Notes under the pieces: model-generated
Told to the model about the DNA's origin: nothing
The model's database searches: none
Seen by the model: the letters and a program-made list of their open reading frames with translations, nothing else
Program-made: the position numbers and the translations under genes
Part shown: one piece after another, positions 23,101 to 33,300 of the stretch
How positions within the stretch are numbered: the stretch's first letter is position 1
Layout: the number at the start of each line of letters is the position of its first letter
Source: Linepithema humile
Taxonomy: Eukaryota > Arthropoda > Insecta > Hymenoptera > Formicidae
Direction: 5' to 3'
Assembly (NCBI RefSeq): GCF_040581485.1
Contig: NC_090128.1
Coordinates: 34,130,931 to 34,194,930, forward strand
Length of the DNA: 64,000 bases

Positions 23101-24495
23101 ACCAATATTTCTATAGATAAATCTTACCTCTCTTCGTTTCTCCTCCTCACGTAGTTTAGCTTGTCTCCATTCCATCTCTTCCATCATTTGACGTTCCATG
23201 GCCCTCTTTGCCTCTTCTACCCGCCTTTGCACCTCGGCTTCAATTTCTTCTTTACGTTTCTCAAGTTCCTCTTCTACTCTCTTCTGTACAAGTTCTTCTA
23301 TACGTTTGGCTGCTTCCTCTTCCACCATCTTTTGCTCTACCTCACGTTGACGTCTGCAGACAAATAAATAGCAATCTTCTTCCAAACCACTACTTCAGAA
23401 CACTTATTCTTGTACAAAAGTTATATTAAGAACATGCTAAATCTTCTAATTAAACTTCAAGTGTTGCAACTTTCTTGAAGTCCATTAATAAAATTATTTG
23501 AATCAATGATAGAAATTTGCTGAATATGATAGTACTAAAGATGTTACTGAAAAATTTAATACTTGCATAAAACACAACACAAGCATGTTTTTCTCAAAAA
23601 CAAATTACAATACAGTGATTAACTTTAAATATAGATAAACCACCACCATGAAATAATTACTCATTCTTACCCAACCGCGCTCGTGGTGTAGATTTTGTTC
23701 ATTAATTCTTTCTTTTTCCTGACAACACAAGTATAAAAGAATAGCATATAACAAGAATTTAAGATATAAAATAATCATATATGTTCCACTTGATATGCAA
23801 CAAAATATAAAAAAAGATTAAAAGATAAATTAAGATATAAATTTAAGATCAACTGACTCTAATGCAAATTATCAAGAGGAACATTATCAGTATAATAATT
23901 ATTGTTTACCTTTGACGCTCCATTTCTGCCAGCCTCTCCACTTCGTCCATTTTTCGATCCCTGTCCCTGTAAGAGCGCTTTTTATGACTGACAATATGTA
24001 CATCGTCTGATGCATCCGTACCAGTACTGGACGATGTCGAATGGGATCGCTTCCTAAATAAACAAGTGTGTCATGTTATTTCTAATGTACATAAACAAAG
24101 TTAAATTGGATATTGTCCAAGTAATAAACATGTCAAAGTCTGCTATATATATGCAAAATCGAGTTTACTGCGCAATAACAAGAAATGCCACGTATCGTGA
24201 ATCCACAATTTTTTTCTATTGCCTAATATAAACGTGTTGATGTTTGAAGTGTCACAAAATGGCCGAATAAATGATGAAATCCAAATTCTTCGTCAAATTA
24301 CGAAGCATTAGAGATACAGAAATAGAATGATACAGTTTCAAACTAGACACACCTAGATTTGGAACTACGTTCTTTTGGTTTATCCGAGTATTTGTTATTC
24401 GAGTGCTTCTCACGCGATTTCGATCGCTTGCGAGAATGCTTGCTCTTGTGACGCCGTCTGCTCGGCGATTTCGTTCTGGAACGCGAACGGCCCAT
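20169..24495 (-). CDS. ARGLU1: ARGLU1, arginine- and glutamate-rich protein 1
   Basis: This is a nuclear splicing modulator and Mediator-linked coactivator. Six minus-strand exons are in phase: 24353-24495, 23910-24053, 23671-23718, 23128-23353, 20406-20489 and 20169-20333. They give about 269 residues, or 253 without the 48-nt exon. The N-terminus is an RS-type domain (MGRSRSRTKSPSRRRHKSK). The rest is the family's charged coiled coil with diagnostic strings RIEELVQKRVEEELEKRKEE, EELERIMEENNRKIEEAQKK and the terminal SRPKLSF. Joining exon 2 directly to exon 4 gives the family-like ERQRRQREVEQK. Exon 3 (KKKELMNKIYTTSAVG) looks like a cassette insertion. The 2.6-kb intron 20490-23127 is far longer than its neighbours. 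ARGLU1 genes of vertebrates autoregulate through an ultraconserved intron, so this intron is the natural place for regulation. Confidence 0.95.
21261..21341 (-). promoter_or_regulatory. ARGLU1: Candidate poison exon in the long ARGLU1 intron
   Basis: On the minus strand a pyrimidine-bearing acceptor (CTTCCTTACTGACTACCAACAG, with a branch-like TACTGAC at its centre) is followed by 81 nt and a donor CAG|GTATTA. The phase after the preceding exon is 0. Read in that phase, the 81 nt runs AAG ATG CCG and hits TGA at codon 14. Inclusion would truncate the protein and expose the mRNA to nonsense-mediated decay. The segment is more GC-rich than the surrounding intron. Its function is inferred from splice-site quality and from known ARGLU1 autoregulation elsewhere, not from homology. 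Confidence 0.5.
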
Positions 24496-24783
24496 CTTCC
24501 CGAGTTTAATCGTTCTTTCGTTGGATTCAATTGCGATTTATGAATAGCCACGCGACCGCTTTAGATAAGAGTTCACCCAAGTCCACCGTTGCGAAACTAT
24601 AATTCGATGAAATATTCACTCAACGTTTATACCGCATCCAATAACTTCTCATGCTATCGAACTAGTAGCCATCTTTATAAATTTTAATACGTCGCTCCTT
24701 CAACTGGTCAGCCTGCGCCCTCGCAGTTGAAATGATGGCAACTATTTCGTACTTTATGCTCCGACGGTATTAACGATAGGTAT
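24496..24783 (-). promoter_or_regulatory. 5' UTR and probable promoter of ARGLU1
   Basis: About 290 bp separate the ARGLU1 start codon from the MITE at 24787. The interval is only moderately CpG-containing, with no TATA box I can place. It must hold the transcription start unless the promoter extends into the transposon complex beyond. Confidence 0.45.
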
Positions 24784-25140
24784 GTAGGGCGGTATTCATA
24801 GTCCGTTCTTATATTCAAGATCGTCTTAAGCACGAACTTATATTCGCTCTCTTCGTCAGACACAATCTATGTGTGACGAAGAGAGCGAATATAAGTCCGT
24901 GCTTAAGACGATTTTAAATATAAGAACGGACCAGTGATGCGATATTTCCCACAGCGGTCCCGGCTCCGCTGCCTCACACAACCTTACAGAAGCGCTACGT
25001 CACGTATCCGTGTGAGCTCGGCCGTTCAACCAATGGAAGAGAGCGAACGCTCCCTTCCACCGAGCCGACACAACAGACGATAAATGCATGCTACTTGCAT
25101 GTTAAAAGCAAGCGTTTCTGATTCAGAAAAGAAATTCTGA

Positions 25141-25560
25141 GGCGAGTGGCTGGAATATTAGAGATCACCTGTTCGAAACCTGCTTCGTGCAACTTTTTTT
25201 TCTTTTTTCCACATTTGTTTCTAACATAGTAAATTATTAGATAATATTTTTTTGCCCAAAAAAATAATATTTTCTATTTATTATTAATATTCGCATATAT
25301 TAAACTAACAATTTTAGAAATAATACAGATCTGCTATTGTTAATAGAAAAATGAAGTTATTTTACAATGTTGCAACAAAGTGCTAATTTAACATATGCGA
25401 ATATTTTTAATAAAGATAAAATAATTTTTTTTTAGCCAAAAACATTATCTAATAATTTACTTAAAATAAATATCAAAAAAGGAAAAAAGTTACAAAATCA
25501 CAGTTTTCAAACACGAGATTTTTAATATTCTTGCCATTCGCCTTACTCGTTTAACCATGC
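25141..25560. repeat. Diverged inverted repeat nested in the left palindrome arm
   Basis: A block reading GGCGAGTGGCTGGAATATTA ... CCTGTTCGAAACC then a T-run (25141-25210) recurs inverted and diverged at about 25485-25556 (reverse complement GGCGAATGGCAAGAATATTA ... then T-run). The flanking AT-rich sequence also pairs, with the centre near 25350. The GTTCGAAACC string resembles a pol III B box and GCGAGTGGCTGG an A box/D arm, so a tRNA-derived origin is possible. Confidence 0.6.
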
Positions 25561-27524
25561 TTGTTATTTTACATTTATCAACATAAAAGATTACACGCCT
25601 GCAAAGCTTTTAATTATTTATTTTAAACTACTGCATATTAGCAAGAGTTACTGCAGTAACTACATATACATGTACTGTGGAGATTAGTGGAGGAACACAG
25701 TAGCATATTAAAACTGCAGTCAAATAGATGTAGATTGGTAATTTTATTAATACTATTAATAAGTAGTGGTCTTCCGCACCACCTTTGAGGTTCCACTTAT
25801 GGCGCGTTCGATTTTTTTTTAAGTGGATCGTCGCCTGGAGCCCTATTGTACCACTTTTTTTACACCTGTTATTTACAGGTTAAAATAATTTACAGTAGTT
25901 GACACTGTATTTTTGTATCTATATACTTACTGTACTTTGTATACTCACTGTACTTGTACTTTTGCGCGTTGCGCGTATATTGGTGAGTTGGGAAAATTAC
26001 TTACTTTATAATTTTTTATAAATACAAAATATATTTTGTATTTATTATGCCTGCAATGCTATCAAGAGTAATGAGAAATACAAGGTGTCCCATTTTAAAC
26101 AATCCACTCAAATATCTCAGAAACACCGAGTTAAATAATAAAATTTTTTAAATAAAAGTTGTAGGATTTGGAGAGAGAAAAATATAGGAATATTTGTTTG
26201 ACCTTGGATGGAAGCGCTTCTGAGATTTGAAGGTCATTTTTATTTTTTTAAATGGAACCACTTTAATTTTTTTATATAAATCGATTTCTCATAATATTTG
26301 TCGTAAAAAGTTATAAAACTAGGATGGCCAAAAATTGAATGGTTTACAAGATATTTTATACTTTAATTTGACATAATTTTACATAAACTATAAAATATCT
26401 CGTTAAATATTCATTTTTCAATTATCTTACTTCAACACTTTTATGCACAAAATAATGAGAGGAATCAATTGGTGTAAAAAAAACACATAGTTGTCTTTAA
26501 GAAAAAATCTAGCAGAGCTATATTTAAGCTATATTTAGCAGATATGATATAATATACTTTCTTCTTAAATATATATACTTTTTTCTTAAAGTCAACTATG
26601 TATTTTTTTACACCAATTGATTCCTCTCATTATTTTGTGCATAAAAGTGTTGAAGTAAGATAATTGAAAAATGAATATTTAACGAGATATTTTATAGTTT
26701 ATGTAAAATTATGTCAAATTAAAGTATAAAATATCTTGTAAACCATTCAATTTTTGGCCATCCTAGTTTTATAACTTTTTACGACAAATATTATGAGAAA
26801 TCGATTTATATAAAAAAATTAAAGTGGTTCCATTTAAAAAAATAAAAATGACCTTCAAATCTCAGAAGCGCTTCCATCCAAGGTCAAACAAATATTCCTA
26901 TATTTTTTCTCTCTCCAAATCCTACAACTTTTATTTAAAAAATTTTATTATTTAACTCGGTGTTTCTGAGATATTTGAGTGGATTGTTTAAAATGGGACA
27001 CCTTGTATTTCTCATTACTCTTGATAGCATTGCAGGCATAATAAATACAAAATATATTTTGTATTTATAAAAAATTATAAAGTAAGTAATTTTCCCAACT
27101 CACCAATATACGCGCAACGCGCAAAAGTACAAGTACAGTGAGTATACAAAGTACAGTAAGTATATAGATACAAAAATACAGTGTCAACTACTGTAAATTA
27201 TTTTAACCTGTAAATAACAGGTGTAAAAAAAGTGGTACAATAGGGCTCCAGGCGACGATCCACTTAAAAAAAATCGAACGCGCCATAAGTGGAACCTCAA
27301 AGGTGGTGCGGAAGACCACTACTTATTAATAGTATTAATAAAATTACCAATCTACATCTATTTGACTGCAGTTTTAATATGCTACTGTGTTCCTCCACTA
27401 ATCTCCACAGTACATGTATATGTAGTTACTGCAGTAACTCTTGCTAATATGCAGTAGTTTAAAATAAATAATTAAAAGCTTTGCAGGCGTGTAATCTTTT
27501 ATGTTGATAAATGTAAAATAACAA

Positions 27525-27945
27525 GCATGGTTAAACGAGTAAGGCGAATGGCAAGAATATTAAAAATCTCGTGTTTGAAAACTGTGATTTTGTAACTTTT
27601 TTCCTTTTTTGATATTTATTTTAAGTAAATTATTAGATAATGTTTTTGGCTAAAAAAAAATTATTTTATCTTTATTAAAAATATTCGCATATGTTAAATT
27701 AGCACTTTGTTGCAACATTGTAAAATAACTTCATTTTTCTATTAACAATAGCAGATCTGTATTATTTCTAAAATTGTTAGTTTAATATATGCGAATATTA
27801 ATAATAAATAGAAAATATTATTTTTTTGGGCAAAAAAATATTATCTAATAATTTACTATGTTAGAAACAAATGTGGAAAAAAGAAAAAAAAGTTGCACGA
27901 AGCAGGTTTCGAACAGGTGATCTCTAATATTCCAGCCACTCGCCT
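27525..27945. repeat. Mirror of the nested inverted repeat in the right palindrome arm
   Basis: This is the reverse complement of 25141-25560. The palindrome therefore contains four tRNA-like blocks followed by T-runs, two per arm, in alternating orientation. Confidence 0.6.
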
Positions 27946-28178
27946 CAGAATTTCTTTTCTGAATCAGAAACGCTTGCTTTTAACATGCAAGTAGCATGCA
28001 TTTATCGTCTGTTGTGTCGGCTCGGTGGAAGGGAGCGTTCGCTCTCTTCCATTGGTTGAACGGCCGAGCTCACACGGATACGTGACGTAGCGCTTCTGTA
28101 AGGTTGTGTGAGGCAGCGGAGCCGGGACCGCTGTGGGAAATATCGCATCACTGGAACGGACTATGAATACCGCCCGTA

Positions 28179-29290
28179 GTGTGATATATTTCTTTTTTAT
28201 TTCTATTACAATCTGATCAAGAAAAGATTTTTGGGAAGAAAACTATTGTATAGATAATTCTTTAAGAAAATTTTGCATTTATTATCATGAATACCACATT
28301 ATCTAATTTACACATAAGAATCATTAAATGTCGTATAACCTATCAATATTGTACGACACAAATATCATTGGTAATACTGTAGAGAAAAGTTTTTAAAGAT
28401 AAATTATAAAAAAGGACACAAGCAATATAAAGCATTTTACAAAGCCAAAAATTCAAGTATCTGTGTATTTTAAAATCGGAGAGCATCGGTATTTCGATAA
28501 TATTTATTAGGGTACTAGAAGAGAAAAGTCAGTCAACATATTAAAATTATCTCCAGAATGTAAGATACAAAGAATCAATCGTGTCAACGCATGATATTTT
28601 GTATTAATGGTTTTGAATTAAAATATCGATATTTTAATAGTACAGCCATAAGGGTGTATCCAGACAAACTTGCATAGCGCATAAGCATATGCGTGCATAA
28701 AGCCATGGACCAATCCAATTTCTTATGCATATGCTTATGCGCCTTTGTTTGAATATGCCCTAATACGGCAAGGCCTATCTTCGCGACGTGCAGCTCACCG
28801 CTTTCGTTCGTGATTTTTTTACTTTTTTTTCTACGTTTACTTAAAGTTTGTACGTTGAGTTCCACGAGATAAAATAAATAATATAGTAAGTATAAAACAC
28901 TACGAAAAAGCAATCAATTAGCATAAACTCTTTTGCGAAGCGCAAAACACCGAGAATCAAACGCAGTAACCTCAAAGCATAACATTTCATTAACGATTTC
29001 GAAATCAAAGTAGCGATTGTCTATGCAAAGTTCCAATATTAAATTGTACAAGATAATATAATAAGAAATAAGTAGTTACAAAAATTCAATCAGTTAACAT
29101 ATTAAAATTCTTTACAAAGCGCAAGACGTCAAGAATCAATCGTTACAATATCAAGTAGTATAATTAAAAAAAAATTCTATTCTCTATTTGCAGGCGGAAT
29201 CATACTTTAAAATAAATGAATACATTGATTGGAAATTATTAATTTCAATCGCATACGCATAAGTCAAGGTTAGAATATTCAAAGCAACGT
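28179..29290. other. AT-rich intergenic stretch with one small MITE
   Basis: No gene is supported. The only structured item is the MITE at 28652-28760. The right half is plain AT-rich sequence up to the CpG-rich promoter. Confidence 0.5.
28652..28760. mobile_element. 109-bp Harbinger-type MITE
   Basis: Imperfect inverted ends read GGGTGTATCCAGACAAA and GGGCATATTCAAACAAA (complement), and subterminal GCATAAGCATATGC pairs with its partner. TAA flanks it at 28649-28651 and 28761-28763. The start GGGTGYATCC resembles the 2.1-kb element at 2734, so both may use the same transposase. Confidence 0.75.
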
Positions 29291-30377
29291 GAAGTTTCTA
29301 TCGCGTCGGTAATCCAGTACTCGCATCATCGCGCCACTTCGAGAATTGCGCGCGCCAATTCGAACGTGTGTTTAACCGGTCCGTTTCCGGCACGTTTCGC
29401 CGGTTTCAGAACGCGCGCGGTAGCATCGCCAACCCGGCGTTTCACAGCACCACACAGCTGGTTACCGCGTACGTCGCGCCATTGCGGCATTCGGTCACAC
29501 TTCAGTCCGTTCCGCTGGCGACCGCCAGAAACCAAGATGGCGCCCGTATGTTTGCGGATGATATCTCTGCGGCGGATATAAATACGCGAGAAAAGAAAAA
29601 AAGAGAAAACAGTGTCGAGAAACGGTTACGGACGATCGAGCGGTCGGTGACGATCGAGTGTGATACGCACCATCCCGTCCGCGACGTTCGTCAACGTCGC
29701 CACGCGCCGCGATTAACGTGTCGGTGAACGCGTCCGTCGTCCCGTGCCCGTCGTCGCGATCCTTGTACAGCAAAGCTGAGCGGCGCGAAAGCCCCTGTCG
29801 GCAGTTTTTTTCGTGTTTTTGTCGCAGTTCAGGCAGACGCTTCCGCGAACGGTGCCCACCTGAGGAATGCCAGATCGGCCGCGGTCGGCAGATCGGCAGC
29901 GCAGCGTGCCGCGTATAACGAGTGAGGAGGAGCCGTGAAAAAGAAAAAAGAAACGACCTCGCGCCGCCGACGGCGACACGGCGGAGTTTTGCTCTCGTGG
30001 GGATTTCCTCGCGAGAAGGTGATCGCGGTCGCTATTCTCCCGTGACGTATGTGTGTCGCGAAGCTCTGCCAGACGGGTCGGTCGCCGCGAGTGTTTTCGT
30101 CGTCGTTGTCGTGTACGTCGTCGTCCACGTCGCCGTCCACGTTCCCGTCACCGTCGTCGACGTCGCGTCGCGAGTGCCGTCGACGATCCCGATGCGCTGT
30201 CGCTCTCCCCTGGAGGATCATCCCTTTTGGACACCTGGCGAAATCAGCTGCTACTGCTGCTGCTACTGCTGCTGGGACTACTAGCCCGGCAGTTCTTCGC
30301 GAGGATACTCTTCTGTTGAAGCGGTGGGGCAAGGAGGCGCCGGAAGCAGCCGCGAGTCCGGAAGCATAGCGAAGAAG
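29291..30377 (+). promoter_or_regulatory. CpG-rich promoter and long 5' UTR
   Basis: There is a sharp rise in GC and CpG content. TATAAATA lies at 29577-29584, which would place transcription start near 29610. From there to the ATG at 30378 lies about 770 nt of CG-rich leader with repeated CGTCG and CTGCTGCTA-type tracts. The long frames on both strands here are compositional artefacts. Confidence 0.55.
30049..30369 (+). other. Possible upstream ORF in the 5' UTR
   Basis: An ATG at 30049 opens a 106-codon Ser/Arg/Ala-rich frame that stops at 30367-30369, eight bases before the main ATG. It could repress translation of the main frame. The low-complexity composition argues against a stable product. 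Confidence 0.3.
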
Positions 30378-30392
30378 ATGGCCTTCAACGAG
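30378..30392 (+). CDS. First coding exon of an unidentified long-intron gene (MAFNE...)
   Basis: The ATG sits in good context (GAAGATGG) and encodes Met-Ala-Phe-Asn-Glu. It is followed directly by an excellent donor, GAG|GTGAGTG, in phase 0. Only five residues are visible, so the protein cannot be named. No convincing second coding exon follows in the remaining 33.6 kb, so the rest of the gene probably lies beyond the window. A pyrimidine-rich acceptor-like site (T-tract then GTAACAG) ends at 30650 and opens a frame ARPGCLVFGKN. It lacks a good donor and is noted only as an alternative exon possibility. Confidence 0.5.
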
Positions 30393-33300
30393 GTGAGTGC
30401 CTTGTCTGTTTTACCTGTCTGCTGCATGGCACACGCGTCGTGCGCCCGTTGCATCGCGTTCGCGCGTCAGGTCGTTCGATCCCGCGGGTTGACCCCGCGA
30501 CCCCCAAACGCCATTCCTAACCTAACCTCCGTTCCTGCGCACAGCTGGCACGCTATCAACTCCCGCTTCGCTCTCTTCCCGGCGCTCCGCGTCCTTCGCT
30601 CACCAACGCGAAGCGATATCCTTTTCTTTTTTTTTTTTTTTTCGTAACAGGCTCGACCAGGATGTTTAGTGTTCGGCAAGAATTTAGCTTACGTAGGAGT
30701 GGGTTCAGTGAATTTCATTTCGCGAAGCAGGTTAAATAATTCGCACAGAACGGAATATATTTAGAATCTTGTCAGTTTTACTCGCGTCATCAAAATGAAA
30801 ATGCGGAGTCAGACTTGAGCAACCGAAGTAAAATCAATATCTGATAATAATTTTAACAATCTACATTGAAACAAAGTTTGCACCGAACAATGGATTCTAA
30901 TTAAAATATATGGCGACGCACATATAATGTCCGTAATTATATATCGCTGGATACCGTTTTTATATATACATAATTTTAATTTCTAATCGGACATTGTAGA
31001 TCAGCTATATGCTACTTTATGCTTTATAAAAACAACTTATGTTAGTTACGAAAGATGCCTATCGCATCTATTTAAGATCTTATCCGACATTATTCTAGGT
31101 TTTAATCGTGTAAGTTTAACTGTCAATGTTCTGATAATTAACAGCGCGTAAAAAATGATCGTTTTGTATAGTTCACGTGGAACTTACGCGCAAAGCCGGT
31201 AAAAATTCTTACGTTTTATCCCACGCGTCGTGATAATACGCGCTTAATTGTCTCGCGTCCTTGAGACGTCGCGATAAATGTCATTTAATAATTCCATCAT
31301 TTTGACGTAGTTTTGCAAAGAAAGAGGTGGCGATTGGCTCATTATTATCGCCTCACTATCGCGATGCTATGCGCTTCGAAGAATTCGTAATCTGCTTTTG
31401 ACCGCGCTACGTCGGCTTCGCATGACAACAATAACACTGATGAGTTTTTTTTGCTATCGTTCCCATATCGATTTTGATAAGAATCCGCGCACATTCTTGT
31501 TTTACAAATACTTACTCGACTTGTGCGATAGCGCGTCACACACATGTTTGTATCTTTCGCAGTTGATTTAGAAAAAGTCGTTTAATTAATTGCGAGTCTT
31601 TTGACGCATTAGTGCTGCATCTGATTTATTAACGCGATTGGTATAACGTCTTAATAAATCTCAGTCGCGTTATTTCCTATTTCGAATGCATGCGAGTCGC
31701 CGCACAATAAGAAGATAATATCAACCCTTTCATAGATCATGGGAAACTTCCCATCATTTGTTAGGATATACTACTCGTTTTATATTATATTCGCTGATAT
31801 TTTTTTTTCTTCACTCGACTAATTACTTTTATTAATCTTTCACCGTCGTCGAAACACTTCAGCCACGCAGAAGACGGATGCGCAATAGGAGATCACTCGA
31901 AATAATTCACCTCGCAGCTCTTCGGCGAACGGTTATCGTCGCGCGTGACGCAACCGGCACATTGCATGCTGCAATCGTATTTAGTTGCACTTGCGCTTTA
32001 TCGCGCTCGTCTATTTTTGCTGAATCGACACGCATACAAAAGAAGAGAAAAAAGTGCGCCAGTGAGTAATTAATATACCGCGATCGGATTGCGCCGATAG
32101 TCTGCTATTACGTTACACACGGGAGGTTCGAAAGACTCTCGACGAGTGTGATAATTGCATGGAACGTGACTTCTGTTCTCACCATAGCTTTCAATACTTT
32201 CAACAGAATGCGCTTGCGATATGACTCGGCTGACTCCTTTTCTTTCCCGCGGTGTAAAGAAACTCTTATATTTTTTTTCTTTCGATGACTCACCAAATTT
32301 CTAGAAATAAGACTGAAGTAGATTATTTGATATGCAATTAATAAGTTAAAAAGAAAAGGTTATTGAAAGCCAAAATGTGGTAATTAATGTATATTATATA
32401 TTATATTTTATGCAGTATATTTTAAATAGACATCAAATTTTAATCAGCTTTACTTTGGCTTTCTCCAGCGCAAAATTACAATGTATTAATTGTGTCATAA
32501 ACGCTAATTGTGTCATAAACTTCCAGTTCACACGCAGAAGCATGAAATTTATGGAAAAAATTACGCAAATCAACCGTAGTAACCAAATATTATGTCTGCA
32601 AATACTTAATTGGAAAATCATAGAAGCTGTAATAAATTATTATCGCAAACAGTAAGAAACACGTAAAATATGGTTAGAAAAATTTTGATAAAAATTTATG
32701 TGTATTGATTACGCTTCTTAATAGCATAAAATTTTATTGTTTATTAATAATTTTTTTGCTAAATTATAAATGTTATTTTTATCACAGTCGATCGATCAAA
32801 TCTCTTTCCGCATGAAATTCTTCGAAAAAGGATGTCTATCCGCGATTGTTGTCGTTCGAAGTGCGGATTAATTTCAGTCTCTCGATCAACGACTACTTCG
32901 AGACATTTCAATCTCCGATCTATTGAAGAAGCTCTTTAGGTTCCTTGTCATCGGTATCTTATCTTTTCCGCGATTTCACAAGAGAGGAGATCAATTCGGG
33001 CCTGTCCATCAGGATGAAAGAAAGAATCGTGAACAAAGCCACCTGCGACCCGATATCGATCGAGATGTTATATATTAGTGCGTAGGGTGGGATTCCACTA
33101 CCGCCGCCGCTCCTTCGACGCCTCTTACGCGCGCGATCGTAAAGCTTCGTTCTCGTAATGGCGAGTTCTCGTCATTTCTACAACAACGTGTCTGTCTCGA
33201 ATGGATTCGTCGGGCATAAGTACTCAAATATTCCCCTCGAACTTTTCGGGAAACCTGCGGGAATTACAAATACTGTATAAGTACATATTCGTGTACTGTG

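Larger units (their letters stand above)
24932..28153. mobile_element. 3.2-kb near-perfect palindrome with hAT hallmarks
   Basis: Two arms of about 1575 bp (24932-26507 and 26578-28153) are almost exact reverse complements around a 70-bp AT-rich spacer. The ends are CAGTGATGCGATATTTCCC and its complement. The 8-bp target duplication GAACGGAC lies at 24924-24931 and 28154-28161, and removing the element and one duplicate restores the host MITE exactly. Terminal CAGTG and an 8-bp duplication are hAT-superfamily traits. I see no transposase; every open frame is short. The near identity of the arms suggests a recent or gene-converted palindrome. This is a foldback-type non-autonomous hAT element. 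Confidence 0.85.
24787..28175. mobile_element. GGGCGGTATTCATAG-family MITE, copy 3, split by a hAT-like element
   Basis: The left part (24787-24931) and right part (28162-28175) together make one MITE of the same family as 7166-7324. GTA flanks it at 24784-24786 and 28176-28178. Its right arm is interrupted by the 3.2-kb palindrome at 24932-28153, so this MITE is the older insertion. Confidence 0.85.

Noticed and set aside
23161..23429. Plus-strand frames rich in Phe/Leu opposite ARGLU1 exon 4
   Set aside because: These are the antisense of a Glu/Lys-rich coiled-coil exon.
29366..30332. Several frames of 66-167 codons on both strands
   Set aside because: They are explained by CpG-rich promoter composition, are rich in Arg/Ser/Asp runs and conflict with each other.
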